Shown here: positions 35,261-45,004 of the stretch, one piece after another
How positions within the stretch are numbered: the stretch's first letter is position 1
Layout of the letters: each line of letters begins with the position of its first letter
Assembly (NCBI RefSeq): GCF_000375545.1
Contig: NZ_AQXF01000004.1
Span: forward strand, 1 to 64,000
DNA length: 64,000 nucleotides
Direction of reading: 5' to 3'
Source: Kordiimonas gwangyangensis DSM 19435 = JCM 12864
GTDB taxonomy: Bacteria; Pseudomonadota; Alphaproteobacteria; Sphingomonadales; Kordiimonadaceae
Position numbers and translations under genes: made by a program
The notes under the pieces: model-generated
The model's input: the letters and a program-made list of their open reading frames with translations, nothing else
Told to the model about the DNA's origin: nothing
Database searches by the model: none

Positions 35261-36639
35261 CGCGGATCGTTCTCTGGTTCATTGCCATCCTCGCCCTTGC
35301 CATCGGTGCCGCCTGGCTTGCCGACCATCCGGGCGACGTGGTGATCGACTTTGAAGGCTGGCGTTTCTACACGTCTTTTGCAGCGCTCGCGGCATTTGCC
35401 GTCATCGCCATGGCGCTCGCAGCGCTCATAGTGTGGCTCTATGGCTGGCTCCGGCGCGATATGCCCTTCTTTGGCTCCAATCAGGTGGTGAAGCGGCAGG
35501 GGCGCGGGCTCAAGCTTCTGAACCAGTCGCTTGTGGCACTGTCGGCGGGGGATCACCGGCTCGCGGCCAAGCTGATTGAACAGGCCGAAGTTCTGCTGCC
35601 GCCGCAGCCAATGGTGCATCTGATCGCGGCCGAGGCTGCCGCGCGCGCTGGTGACCACGCGGCCGCATCCAAACGCTATCAGGCGCTTGAGAGCACCGAC
35701 GATGGCCGCTTCCTTGGCCTGCGCGGCCTTGTGGGTGAAGCACAGCGGCAGGGGCGTGAGAACGAAGCGCTGCGCCTTGCCCGCACCGCCTTCAATGAAA
35801 ACCGCAAAAGCCCGTGGGTTTTGCGTACGCTCTTCTCGCTCGAGGTCGCCGCCGGCAACTGGGCGGAAGCTGGCACAGCGCTTGATAAAGTGGTGCGTGA
35901 GAAACTGATCGACCCGGCTCGGGCCAGCAAACATAGGGGCGCGCTCGCGTTCGCGGAAGCCACAGAAGCCAACCTGCGCGGCGATGTGGCGGCGGCCAAA
36001 AAAGGCTTCAAGAAGGTGCTGTCACACCGACCGGATTTTGCGCCCGCGACCGCGGCGCTCGCCAAAATCGAATACGCCAGCGGCAACCGGAAACGCGCCA
36101 CCAAACTGATTGAGGACGCATGGCAAAACCAGCCGCACCCCACGCTTGCACGTGTGTTCAAGGAGCTGGACGCCGCAGAATCGGCGCGTGATTGGCTCGC
36201 GCGGGTGCGTGCACTGACAGCGTCCAAACCCGATCATCCGCAGTCGATGATGCTGATGGTCGATGCACTGATGGACGCACGCGAGTATCAGGTGGCAAAA
36301 CCGCTCCTCGACAAGCTCATCAAAGCCGCGCCCACACGCGCCGCGTGGCAATACCGCCTCGCACTTGCCCACGCGCTGGGCGAGGACCCGGACCCGATTG
36401 AGGCCGCGCTCGCAACGGCGGAAGCAGGCGAAGGCTGGCGCTGTGATGCCTGTGGGCACACGCCGCACGCATGGTCGCCGCTCTGCCCATCGTGCGGGGC
36501 GTTTGATACCGTTGACTGGCAGGATATGGGCGGCACGGTCGCGCCGCGTAAAAGCTTCCGCGCGGAGGAGACCATCGCGCTTCTCGGCAGCGACAGCGCG
36601 ACCGATACCCCTCGCGGGCGGGACATTCACAGCCCCTGA
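35257..36639 (+). CDS. hemY: HemY-like TPR membrane protein with C-terminal zinc ribbon, 460 aa
   Basis: HemY N-terminal domain with two TM helices (about residues 4-22 and 42-64), followed by TPR repeats (about 85-380) and a C-terminal cluster WRCDACGHTPHAWSPLCPSC that should bind one zinc. The biochemical role of HemY in tetrapyrrole synthesis is still unsettled. The C-terminal ribbon resembles the rubredoxin-type end of LapB/YciM and could contact the TPR surface. Last gene of hemC-hemD-Mic60-hemY. GTG start overlapping the previous stop. Confidence 0.88.
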   Translation: MTRIVLWFIAILALAIGAAWLADHPGDVVIDFEGWRFYTSFAALAAFAVIAMALAALIVWLYGWLRRDMPFFGSNQVVKRQGRGLKLLNQSLVALSAGDHRLAAKLIEQAEVLLPPQPMVHLIAAEAAARAGDHAAASKRYQALESTDDGRFLGLRGLVGEAQRQGRENEALRLARTAFNENRKSPWVLRTLFSLEVAAGNWAEAGTALDKVVREKLIDPARASKHRGALAFAEATEANLRGDVAAAKKGFKKVLSHRPDFAPATAALAKIEYASGNRKRATKLIEDAWQNQPHPTLARVFKELDAAESARDWLARVRALTASKPDHPQSMMLMVDALMDAREYQVAKPLLDKLIKAAPTRAAWQYRLALAHALGEDPDPIEAALATAEAGEGWRCDACGHTPHAWSPLCPSCGAFDTVDWQDMGGTVAPRKSFRAEETIALLGSDSATDTPRGRDIHSP

Positions 36640-36747
36640 TCGAGGGTACCGGGCACGGGGCAAAAAAGGCTTGCCCAGCGCCCGGCCATCCGTTATACAG
36701 CCCGCCTGTAACGCCCCTATGGGGCCCATTCGCACGCAAGCTGCGAC

Positions 36748-36823
36748 GCCGCTTTAGCTCAGTTGGTAGAGCACATCATTCGTAATGATGGGGTCACGTG
36801 TTCGAGTCACGTAAGCGGCACCA
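36748..36823 (+). tRNA. tRNA-Thr (anticodon CGT)
   Basis: 76-nt cloverleaf: acceptor GCCGCTT/AAGCGGC, D arm GCTCAGTTGGTAGAGC, anticodon stem CATCA/TGATG with loop TTCGTAA, T loop TTCGAGT, encoded CCA. CGT reads ACG codons. It stands alone between hemY and the HD-GYP gene. Confidence 0.97.
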
Positions 36824-37008
36824 CTTTCCTCCATATAGTCTCTCCGCGATATTGTTTCGGGCGTCAAGAAAGCGCGAGGCATTGACGGTTTATTAATCTG
36901 CCTGAGATAGAACTGCCCACTACAGGCGGGTGTGACAATTTTTCATCTCTCATCTTTCTCTTCATTACTTCATTAGACAGCCAACCCTTTTTTCTTTCGG
37001 GGAAAAAT

Positions 37009-38247
37009 ATGAACAAGCGTAGGTACCAGAGGCTGGTGTTCACTTATATGTTCACTTGTACTCTTTGGGTTGCAGGTAGCGACTGGCTTCTGGCGATGCT
37101 GATAGTCGACGATGCTTTGGCGGCGAGCGTTTCAGCGGCTAAGGGCGTTGTATTTGTCATCGCCATGTCGGGCTTGCTCTATATCTTGCTGATGCGTCTC
37201 AACCGTGCTGAGCTCACGGCGAGCAGGGCTGATATGTCGAACCAGATGCTGCTCGACAAGATTCCCCGCTTTTTTTCCGCCGTGCCCGTGATCATCTACG
37301 CGGTCGAGATTCATGAGAAGCGGCGCCGCACCCTGTGGGTCAGCGAGAATGTCCAGCGCATTATGGGATATGGCGTTGATGAAGCAATGGAGGCCGAGTG
37401 GTGGGAACAACAGATTCACCCAGATGACCGGCTTCGGGCTCTTACGGAAGCTGAAGAAATTTACCGAAAGGGCGGCGGCGACCAGAAATACCGTGTGCGA
37501 CACAAGGACGGCCACTATGTCACCGTACATGACGAGATTAGGTCGATCCAGAATGGCGAGGGGCCGCAACGCTTTATCGGAGTGTGGGCGGATGTCAGCA
37601 AGGAGCAACTGGCGGAAACCAAGATCCAGACCTATTCGCACCAGCTGGAACGGGCCATCTTCGGTACAGTATCGTCGGTTGCCAAAATGGTGGAACTGCG
37701 GGATCCTTACACTGCGGGCCATGAGCAGAGAGTTGGTAATATCGCTGCAAAAATCGCTGCTGAAATGGGGCTGGACGAGAATGTTCAATATGCGCTTCGC
37801 ATGGCAGGGCTTGTGCATGACATTGGCAAGATCAGTATCCCGCCGGAATATCTGACGAAACCTACGCGTTTGACCGAGCATGAGTATAACATCCTGAAAA
37901 CGCACGCTGAACATGGCTATGAAATCCTCAGAAATGTGGATTTTCCTTGGCCTATCGCCGATGTGGCGCATCAGCACCACGAACGCATGGACGGCAGCGG
38001 CTACCCGCGTGGGCTGAAAGGGAAGGAGATCATTCTCGAAGCCCGGATCATCGCGGTCGCCGACGTGATCGAATCGATGGCGACGCCAAGGCCCTACCGT
38101 ACAACGCTCGGTTTGGACAAGGCGTTGAAGGAAATCGAGGATAATGCAGGCAGACTCTATGATGCCGAGGTTGCGGCCGCCGCGATCAGGCTGTTCCGCG
38201 AAAAGGGCTATAATCTGAGCTTGGCGGGCCAGACTGTCAAAGCCTAG
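37009..38247 (+). CDS. Membrane-anchored PAS-HD-GYP protein (probable c-di-GMP phosphodiesterase), 412 aa
   Basis: Two N-terminal TM helices (about residues 10-30 and 42-62) lead into a PAS domain of the PAS_3 type (about 90-200, RTLWVSENVQRIMGY ... WWEQQIHPDDR). An HD-GYP domain follows from about 220: HEQRVGNIAAKIA, metal ligands in HDIGKI, and HHERMDGSGYPRGLKG. The complete HD and GYP signatures suggest hydrolysis of cyclic di-GMP. PAS input unknown. ATG follows GGGGAAAAAT. Confidence 0.9.
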   Translation: MNKRRYQRLVFTYMFTCTLWVAGSDWLLAMLIVDDALAASVSAAKGVVFVIAMSGLLYILLMRLNRAELTASRADMSNQMLLDKIPRFFSAVPVIIYAVEIHEKRRRTLWVSENVQRIMGYGVDEAMEAEWWEQQIHPDDRLRALTEAEEIYRKGGGDQKYRVRHKDGHYVTVHDEIRSIQNGEGPQRFIGVWADVSKEQLAETKIQTYSHQLERAIFGTVSSVAKMVELRDPYTAGHEQRVGNIAAKIAAEMGLDENVQYALRMAGLVHDIGKISIPPEYLTKPTRLTEHEYNILKTHAEHGYEILRNVDFPWPIADVAHQHHERMDGSGYPRGLKGKEIILEARIIAVADVIESMATPRPYRTTLGLDKALKEIEDNAGRLYDAEVAAAAIRLFREKGYNLSLAGQTVKA

Positions 38248-38351
38248 TCGGTCATAGAATATATACCCGTGACCTTTATATGGCGCCGATCAGCACCGGT
38301 GCTGCAAATCCTGCAATTGCACGCTTTGTTAGCTTGCCTTACAGTCGCGGC

Positions 38352-38774
38352 ATGATCGAGATTGCACCCCATATCCAGATTGATGAGGCGGAGATTCTGC
38401 TGTCGGCCAAACGCGCGTCGGGGCCGGGCGGTCAGCATGTCAACAAGGTCTCAACCGCTGTTGAGCTGCGGTTTGATGCGCGGGCGTGTGCGGCGATCAG
38501 TGCCGAGATGCTCATTCGCCTGCGCAAGATTGCCGGGAGCCGCATGACGGCGGACGGCGTGATTGTGCTGACGGCTGAGGAAAGCCGCAGCCAGATTGAT
38601 AACAAGCGCGCGGCCACCAAGCGGCTTGTGGATATGCTGAAAAAGGCGAGCAAGCGGCCCAAGTTCCGGGTGCCGACGAAGCCGTCAAAAGCCGAGAAAG
38701 AACGCCGCATTACCGCCAAGAAAACCACGGGCGAACGCAAGAAGATGCGCGGCAAACTGAAGCTGGTGGACTAG
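38352..38774 (+). CDS. arfB: Peptidyl-tRNA hydrolase ArfB (YaeJ-type ribosome rescue), 140 aa
   Basis: RF-1 catalytic-domain protein with the hydrolytic GGQ in ASGPGGQHVNKVSTAVELRF and a highly basic C-terminal tail (KAEKERRITAKKTTGERKKM) that in ArfB threads into the empty mRNA channel. ATG at 38352 gives the standard start MIEIAPHI. A longer in-frame reading from 38280 is unsupported. Rescues ribosomes stalled on non-stop mRNAs. Confidence 0.93.
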   Translation: MIEIAPHIQIDEAEILLSAKRASGPGGQHVNKVSTAVELRFDARACAAISAEMLIRLRKIAGSRMTADGVIVLTAEESRSQIDNKRAATKRLVDMLKKASKRPKFRVPTKPSKAEKERRITAKKTTGERKKMRGKLKLVD

Positions 38775-38785
38775 CGCGTCCCGCC

Positions 38786-40258
38786 TCAGTCACGCCAGAA
38801 GTGTGGGTCAAAGAGCAGCAGCAGGGTGAAAATCTCCAGCCGGCCAAGGAGCATGGCGAAGGAGAGCACCCATTTGGCCGCGTCCGGCAAGCTGGCGAAA
38901 TTGCCCGCCGGGCCAATGATATCGCCAAGCCCCGGCCCCACATTGGTGATGGCGGTGGTTGCGGCGGTGAGTGCGGTGACAAAGTCAATCTCAAGCAGGG
39001 TCAGGAGGATGGTCACCGCGATGACCGACGCGAGGAATACCGCAAGGAAGGCGAGGACCGAGACCGGCAGGTCCGGCGGCAGGCGGCTGCCATGGTAGCG
39101 CATGATCACCACCCGGTTCGGGCTTGAGAGGCGCAAGAGCTGCTCCCGCATCGTCACCCACAGCACCTGAAACCGGTAAATCTTGATCGCGCCTGAGGTG
39201 GAGCCCGCGCAGCCGCCCACAAAGGTGAGAATGAAGAAGGCTGCCGCTGCAGCCGGACCCCATGTCGTATAGTCGGTCGAGGCAAAGCCCGTGGTGGTGA
39301 CGACCGAGACCACGTTGAAGGCCGTGAGCGTCAGCGCGCCAAAGAAGGAGATATCCTGCCGCAGCATGAGGTAGACGGTCATGATCACGATCACGATAAA
39401 CAGGAAACGCACAAATGTCTGGATCTGCGGGTCGGAAATGAACGGCCGCCGGTGTCCGCGCACAAATTTGATATAGCTGATGAACGGCAACCCACCCGCC
39501 AGCATGAAGAGTGTGCCCGCCCACTGGGTGGAGAGGTTGGGGAAATAGCCAAACGACGCATCGTGTGTGCTGTAGCCACCGGTCGACAGCGCGGTCATGG
39601 CGTGGTTGACAGCGTCAAAGCCCGTCATGCCGGTCATCATGAAGACGATGGTGGCGAGGAGCGTGAGGCCCGCATAAACCCCCATGATCCATTTCACCAT
39701 GCTCGCCGCTTGCGGCATGATCTTCTCTGATTTGTCAGAGCTTTCGGTCTTGAAAAGCTGCATGCCGCCGATCCTGAGGAATGGCAGCATGATGATCGCC
39801 ATCACGATGATGCCGACGCCGCCAATCCATTGCAGCAGCGAGCGCCAGAGGAGGAGGCCGGGCAGCAGGCCATCAAGACCGCTCATGACCGTCGAGCCGG
39901 TTGTCGTCATGCCGGAGACGGTCTCGAACACTGCGTCGGTGAAGGTGAGGCCAATGTCAGGCGAAAGGCCAAGGCCCATCAGCGGCAGCGCGGCAAAAAC
40001 GGGCAGCACAATCCACGACAGCGCGGTCAGGAGGAAGGCCTGCCGCACATCAAGGCTGAACGGCTGGTTATCTCGCGTGGCGAAGGTGGCAAAAAGCCCA
40101 GCGGCGGCGCAAAAGGAGGCGGAGAAGATGAACTCATAGGGCATTTGCCCGGTCATCATTTCCTCAACCACGGCCGGGATCGCCATGATGACGGCAAGGC
40201 TCGTGAGCATAAGGCCAAGCACGTGCAGGATAGGGTTAAGGCGCATCGGGAGTGTCAT
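38786..40258 (-). CDS. trkH: TrkH-family potassium uptake protein
   Basis: Integral membrane K+ translocating subunit, 490 aa with about ten TM helices. The pore-loop signatures are visible: TVSGMTTTGSTVMSGLDGL, MTALSTGGYST, NVVSVVTTTGFASTDY and TTAITNVGPGLGDI, each with the selectivity-filter Gly. The filter pattern is complete. TrkA is not adjacent. Convergent with arfB. Confidence 0.95.
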   Translation of the reverse strand: MTLPMRLNPILHVLGLMLTSLAVIMAIPAVVEEMMTGQMPYEFIFSASFCAAAGLFATFATRDNQPFSLDVRQAFLLTALSWIVLPVFAALPLMGLGLSPDIGLTFTDAVFETVSGMTTTGSTVMSGLDGLLPGLLLWRSLLQWIGGVGIIVMAIIMLPFLRIGGMQLFKTESSDKSEKIMPQAASMVKWIMGVYAGLTLLATIVFMMTGMTGFDAVNHAMTALSTGGYSTHDASFGYFPNLSTQWAGTLFMLAGGLPFISYIKFVRGHRRPFISDPQIQTFVRFLFIVIVIMTVYLMLRQDISFFGALTLTAFNVVSVVTTTGFASTDYTTWGPAAAAAFFILTFVGGCAGSTSGAIKIYRFQVLWVTMREQLLRLSSPNRVVIMRYHGSRLPPDLPVSVLAFLAVFLASVIAVTILLTLLEIDFVTALTAATTAITNVGPGLGDIIGPAGNFASLPDAAKWVLSFAMLLGRLEIFTLLLLFDPHFWRD

Positions 40259-40387
40259 TGCTGGTCAAGTGGCTGACGCGTAACGCGTTCGCGGGTCCCT
40301 GTATGGTGGCGGCATGGTGGCCGAACAAGTCCTTAAAGAACGGGAAGATGCCCGTTTTGTCAAACACAGAAATCTTGTCTAGAGGCC

Positions 40388-41428
40388 CTAGGCCTTCAAT
40401 TCAGGAAAGTCCCGGACGATGGCGGCGGTGCGCTCATACCGTTCCTGCCAAAGCATATCATACCATTCAAGCCGCTTGTGGATGTGCTGGCTCAGCATCC
40501 GCTCAGTGCGCACATAGCGGTGGGCGTTTGTGCTCAGCCGCTCGCGTTCTGTGTCATCATCCAGAAGGCGAGTGAGCATGTTTTGCCAGTCGTCGGGCGT
40601 CTTGGCGATCATGCCGGTTTCACCGTGCCGGATGGTGTCGCCGTAAACCGTGGGGCTCGCAAGGCTTGCGGCGCCGCAAATGGAAGCCTCAAGGAATTTG
40701 ATATCGCTTTTGCAGCGGTTCTGCGGGGTGTCGTCCAAGGGCATCAGCACTACATGGGCGCATTTGAGCTGATGCATGTAATCCTGGTAGCTGGCAAGGT
40801 CGATGAAGCTTTTATGGTTTACCGCCAGCGCGTCGTGGAAGGCGCGGTCATGTAGCACAGTCGCGCTTACATCGTCACGCCCATTGAGGGCGGCATTGAT
40901 GGCGGGCATCAGTGGCTGCCATGTTGCCTGACGGTTCAGTGCAGCGAACACGATGTGTTTTTTCGCAGACCTCTGAATCATGTGAAGCGGGTAGCTGTAT
41001 ATCTGGTTGGGGAACATGCCCACACGCGGGTTCAGCTCGCTAAAGAAGCGTTCAAGCTGCGGGGTGCTGGTTTGCACGCCGTGGCACATGCGCAGTGAAT
41101 CCAGTCCCATTCCGGCATTGAACGTTTCCTTGATGGGGCTTGGCAAGAGCTCCGGGTGGTCATCAAATTCCACCACCAGAACCCAACCGCGTTCAATAGC
41201 GGTGCGCACAAGGCTCAATCTCACGCTGCGGTCCAGCATGGGGCGCTGTACCACGAGGATTCGCTTGGCTCCCTTTGGTGCCCGACGCGGCACGTTCAGC
41301 GCTCTGTCGATGCGCCGAATCTCGCAGCCAAGCCCGGCCATGGCGGCGAGGGGGTCATCCACCCGCACAGTCATAAAGGATGGCGCCATGGCGCAAAGGG
41401 TGATGCAGAAGTCGTGATACATACGCAC
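40388..41428 (-). CDS. Glycosyltransferase, GT4-like C-terminal domain, 346 aa
   Basis: N-terminal donor-independent half (VVQRPMLDRSVRLSLV, VEFDDHPELLPS) and a GT-B C-terminal half with DIKFLEASICGAASLASPTVYGDTI ... ETGMIAKTPDDW, the E-x7-E-like nucleotide-sugar region of GT4 enzymes. No membrane helix. First start is GTG at 41428; ATG at 41422 is equally good, and neither has a strong ribosome binding site. Acceptor and donor unknown. Stands alone between trkH and the suf operon. Confidence 0.72.
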   Translation of the reverse strand: MRMYHDFCITLCAMAPSFMTVRVDDPLAAMAGLGCEIRRIDRALNVPRRAPKGAKRILVVQRPMLDRSVRLSLVRTAIERGWVLVVEFDDHPELLPSPIKETFNAGMGLDSLRMCHGVQTSTPQLERFFSELNPRVGMFPNQIYSYPLHMIQRSAKKHIVFAALNRQATWQPLMPAINAALNGRDDVSATVLHDRAFHDALAVNHKSFIDLASYQDYMHQLKCAHVVLMPLDDTPQNRCKSDIKFLEASICGAASLASPTVYGDTIRHGETGMIAKTPDDWQNMLTRLLDDDTERERLSTNAHRYVRTERMLSQHIHKRLEWYDMLWQERYERTAAIVRDFPELKA

Positions 41429-41523
41429 CGGCTGATGGTTGCAAATTACACTTCTGCCTATAAGGCGCGGGGTGCGCCCCTGTCAAAATTTACTATGTGA
41501 AAAGTTCGCGTGAGGACGCGGGG

Positions 41524-41850
41524 CTAGACGTGGAAGCTTTCGCCGCAGCCGCAGCGGCCCTTCTCGTTCGGGTTGGTGAACTTGAAGCCGGTTGCGAACA
41601 TGCTGTCTTCCCAGTCCATCTGGGTGCCGAGCAGGAACAGCAGCGACTTGCGGTCGACAAAAACCTTCACGCCCTTGTCTTCAACGAGTTCATCGTCCGC
41701 TGATGGTTCCGACACATAGTCAACCGTATAGCCAAGGCCCGAACAGCCATGTTTGCTGGTGCCGAGGCGAATGCCCACAGCGTTGTCACTTTTAGCGAGC
41801 AGCGCGCGGATATGGTCTGCCGCCTTGTCGGTAATATTGATCACTGCCAC
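41524..41850 (-). CDS. sufA: Fe-S cluster A-type carrier (SufA/IscA-like), 108 aa
   Basis: HesB/IscA fold with the three conserved Cys: HGCSGLGYTVDY and C-terminal GRCGCGESF. Delivers Fe-S clusters to apo-enzymes. Last gene of the leftward suf operon. Confidence 0.93.
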   Translation of the reverse strand: MAVINITDKAADHIRALLAKSDNAVGIRLGTSKHGCSGLGYTVDYVSEPSADDELVEDKGVKVFVDRKSLLFLLGTQMDWEDSMFATGFKFTNPNEKGRCGCGESFHV

Positions 41851-41885
41851 TTTAAAAACCTCGTTTCATACGTGTTAACGTGGGG

Positions 41886-42437
41886 TCAAAGAAGGCCGAG
41901 TTCAAGCCGGGCCTCGTCCGACATCTTGGACATATCCCACGCCGGTTCCCATACAAGCTTCACATCGCAGCCGTTCACGCCAGCCACGGTGTTGACCTTC
42001 AACTCCACCTCGCCGGGCATGGATTCTGCCACCGGGCAATGCGGTGTGGTGAGCGTCATGGTCACGCGCACGCGCCAGTCGTCGTCGATATCCACACCGT
42101 AAATCAGGCCAAGCTCATAGATATTGACCGGGATCTCAGGGTCGTAGATTTCCTGGAGGGCTGCAACAATATTGCCTTCAAGCTCTTCCTTCGATGCGGG
42201 CTTGTCGCCAGCGGGCGCGGGTGCTGCGGCTGCAGCTTCCGCTTCCTCGGCGGCCTTTTTCTCGGCGTCGCCTTCGAGGAATTTATTGAGGAAATAGCCG
42301 CCCTCTTGCGGGCTAACGCCCGATGTATCCACACGCGGACGCTCAACATCCTGCTTCGGCATATTCTCTGCCGGATAGTCAGGGGTTTGAGGGGCGCTGA
42401 CGTCCATGACGTCCCGTTTTTGATCGTTATCCATCAT
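41886..42437 (-). CDS. sufT: SufT/MIP18-family Fe-S assembly protein, 183 aa
   Basis: An extended, low-complexity N-terminus with Ala/Glu-rich linker (about 1-85) precedes a DUF59/MIP18 domain with IYDPEIPVNIYELGLIYGVDI and TTPHCPVAESMPGEV, the latter with the conserved Cys. Auxiliary maturation factor for Fe-S proteins. ATG overlaps the sufS stop by four bases. Confidence 0.9.
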   Translation of the reverse strand: MMDNDQKRDVMDVSAPQTPDYPAENMPKQDVERPRVDTSGVSPQEGGYFLNKFLEGDAEKKAAEEAEAAAAAPAPAGDKPASKEELEGNIVAALQEIYDPEIPVNIYELGLIYGVDIDDDWRVRVTMTLTTPHCPVAESMPGEVELKVNTVAGVNGCDVKLVWEPAWDMSKMSDEARLELGLL

Positions 42438-43681
42438 CCAAAGATGTCCACAACTTTCTTGAGGCCCGCCACCAAGCGGTCCACGTCGGTTTTGTCGTTA
42501 TAAATGCCAAAGCTTGCCCGCACGGTGCCAGGAATGCCGAAACGGTCCATCACTGGCTGCGCGCAGTGGTGCCCGGCGCGCACGGCAATGCCCTGCCGGT
42601 CGAGGATGGTGCCGATGTCATGCGGGTGTGCGTGCTGCATGGTGAAGCTCACGATCGCGCCTTTGTCGGGCGCGGTGCCGATGATTTTCAGGCTGTTGAA
42701 GGCCGAAAGCTCACGCGTTGCGTATTCCAGCAGCTCATGTTCGTGCGCGATGATATTCTCGTGGCCCAAAGCCGTGATGTAATCGAGCGCGACCTTCATG
42801 GCGATGCCGCCCGCAATGTTGGGCGTGCCCGCTTCGAACTTGTGCGGCAGGTCGTTATAGGTCGTCTTCTCGAACGTCACGACCGAGATCATATCCCCGC
42901 CGCCCTGCCATGGCGGCATGGCGTCCAAGAGCTTTTCCTTGCCGTAAATCACGCCGATACCCGTGGGGCCATAGGCCTTGTGGGCGGAGAAGGCGTAAAA
43001 ATCGGCATCAATATCGCGCACATCCACCTTGAGGTGGGGCGCAGCCTGACAGCCATCGATGAGGATCACGGCACCGGCTTCATGGGCCAGGCGGGCGATT
43101 TCCTTCACCGGGTTCATCACGCCGATCGCGTTCGAGATATGACCCACGGCAACAATCTTGGTGCGCTCGGTGAGCAGTGTTTTGTAAGTCTCAAGGTCGA
43201 GCGAGCCATCGTCGAACATGGGGATGACCTTGATGGTTGCCCCCTTTTCCTCAGCCAGCATTTGCCACGGCACGATGTTCGAATGGTGCTCCATGTAGCT
43301 GAGGATGATTTCGTCACCCGCGCGTACATTCGCCCGGCCCCATGTCTGCGCCACAAGGTTGATGCCCTCGGTGGCGCCGCGCACAAAAATGCACTCCCGC
43401 GCTTTTTCGGCATTAATGAAGGCGCGCACCGTTTCGCGGTTGGCTTCATAAGCCTCGGTCGCGTCCTGGCTGAACTTATAGACCCCGCGGTGGATGTTGG
43501 CGTAATAGCCCTCATAAAGCGCGGTCTCAGCCTCGATCACCGCACGCGGTTTTTGCGCGCTCGCCGCCGTGTCGAGGAAGGTGAGCGGCTTGCCGTAAAC
43601 CTCTTGCGCGAGGATCGGGAAATCCGCCTTGATCTTCTCGACATCGAGACCGGGTTTTATGATCGCTTGAGTGTTCATCAC
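42434..43681 (-). CDS. sufS: Cysteine desulfurase SufS
   Basis: Class V aminotransferase-fold PLP enzyme, 415 aa. The PLP Lys is in FYAFSAHKAYGPTGIGVIYG and the active-site Cys in RAGHHCAQPVM. Mobilises sulfur from cysteine for SufBCD. SufE is not in this window, so the sulfur acceptor is either elsewhere or the SufBCD complex itself. Confidence 0.94.
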   Translation of the reverse strand: MMNTQAIIKPGLDVEKIKADFPILAQEVYGKPLTFLDTAASAQKPRAVIEAETALYEGYYANIHRGVYKFSQDATEAYEANRETVRAFINAEKARECIFVRGATEGINLVAQTWGRANVRAGDEIILSYMEHHSNIVPWQMLAEEKGATIKVIPMFDDGSLDLETYKTLLTERTKIVAVGHISNAIGVMNPVKEIARLAHEAGAVILIDGCQAAPHLKVDVRDIDADFYAFSAHKAYGPTGIGVIYGKEKLLDAMPPWQGGGDMISVVTFEKTTYNDLPHKFEAGTPNIAGGIAMKVALDYITALGHENIIAHEHELLEYATRELSAFNSLKIIGTAPDKGAIVSFTMQHAHPHDIGTILDRQGIAVRAGHHCAQPVMDRFGIPGTVRASFGIYNDKTDVDRLVAGLKKVVDIFG

Positions 43682-43686
43682 GTCGC

Positions 43687-44985
43687 TTACGCTTCCTGTA
43701 CTTCTGCTACCGTGCGGTCAGCGCGGCTCGACATCCAGGTGCCGATCCGCTCCATCATCGCGTCGCGGATGCTGTCTACCGTCACGCGCTCCAGCGCGCC
43801 TGCGGTGAAAGCTTCCACCAGCATGCGGCGGGCGGTGACCGGGTCAATGCCGCGGGAGGTCAGGTAGAAAATCGCCTTGGCGTCCAGCTCACCAATGGTG
43901 GCACCGTGGCTGCATTTGACATCGTCGGCGAAAATTTCAAGTTCCGGCTTGGCGTTCGCTTCCGCCGTGCGGTCGAACACCAGCGCCTTGAAGCTCTGGT
44001 CCGCTGCGGTTTTCTGCGCGTCCTTGGCGACCGTTACCTTGCCGGCAAAAGCAGTTTTGCCGCGCGCGTCGGCCACAGTGCGGAAAATCTGGTCGCTGGT
44101 CGCGAACGGCACCACATGGTCAACATGCGTGAGCGTGTCATGCACTTGCCCCGTGCCGGTGAGTGCAACACCGTCAACAGTAGCGTCAGCCTCTTCACCC
44201 AGCATGCGCACGTGCGCTTCAAAACGCGCCATCTTGGCGCCCATGGTCATATTCATGACGTGGTACTGGCCGCTCGCGTCCACATTCACATAAACCTTGG
44301 CGGTATGAACGGCGCCCAAGCCCTCTTCCTGAAGGCGGAAATGGCTGAAGCTTGCGCCTTCGGCCACACGGGCCTGCAGGATGATATTTTGCCAGTAAGC
44401 GCTGTCGTCGCCAATGAAACGTTCCAGCACCGTTAGTTTGGCACCCTCACCAAGCTCGATCACATGGCGGAGATGCGCGGCCTGACCGGCGGCTTCCGTC
44501 ATGATGTGCACAATCTCGACCGGATCATCAATCTCGACACCAGCGGGCACGGAAATCACCATGCCGTCGCGCAGCAGCGCGGTATTGAGAAGCGCGATAC
44601 CGTCCTTGCCGCGCACCAGTTCGTCGGTGCGGGCGCTGCTCGATGAGAAATGGTTTGCAATCGGGCGGATCGAGGCCGCCTGCCACAGGTCACCAAGGTC
44701 AGAGAGATCTTCCGCATAGCGGCCGTTCACGAACACAAAGCGTGCAGCGCTCTCGCCCATGGCTGCAGGCACTTCCGGCGCTACCTTCGGTGCATCCACA
44801 GGCGCATAAACACCAGCGCGCAGCGCCTTGAGGTCGCTGTAGCGCCAGTCTTCGGCCTTCGCATGCGGGAAGCCTTGGGCGCCAAAATCTGTCATGGCCT
44901 TGGCGCGCAGCGCGTCAGCGCCCGGTACGGTGCCCTTCAGGGCTGCCGATTGTGCGCTATAGCCGGTTGTCAGGTCGTCTTGCAT
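43687..44985 (-). CDS. sufD: Fe-S scaffold subunit SufD
   Basis: 432-aa SufBD-domain protein. Right-handed beta-helix core with HVEHVVPFATSDQ-type repeats and C-terminal KCSHGATIGELDAKAIFYLTSRGI, where SufD conserves the His contributing to cluster binding. Forms SufBC2D. Confidence 0.93.
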   Translation of the reverse strand: MQDDLTTGYSAQSAALKGTVPGADALRAKAMTDFGAQGFPHAKAEDWRYSDLKALRAGVYAPVDAPKVAPEVPAAMGESAARFVFVNGRYAEDLSDLGDLWQAASIRPIANHFSSSSARTDELVRGKDGIALLNTALLRDGMVISVPAGVEIDDPVEIVHIMTEAAGQAAHLRHVIELGEGAKLTVLERFIGDDSAYWQNIILQARVAEGASFSHFRLQEEGLGAVHTAKVYVNVDASGQYHVMNMTMGAKMARFEAHVRMLGEEADATVDGVALTGTGQVHDTLTHVDHVVPFATSDQIFRTVADARGKTAFAGKVTVAKDAQKTAADQSFKALVFDRTAEANAKPELEIFADDVKCSHGATIGELDAKAIFYLTSRGIDPVTARRMLVEAFTAGALERVTVDSIRDAMMERIGTWMSSRADRTVAEVQEA

Positions 44986-45004
44986 AAACTGCTACCCTTA
45001 ATCC

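Noticed and set aside
42566-43867. 433-codon antisense frame across sufS
   Set aside because: Antisense shadow of sufS, which is unambiguous in the other strand.
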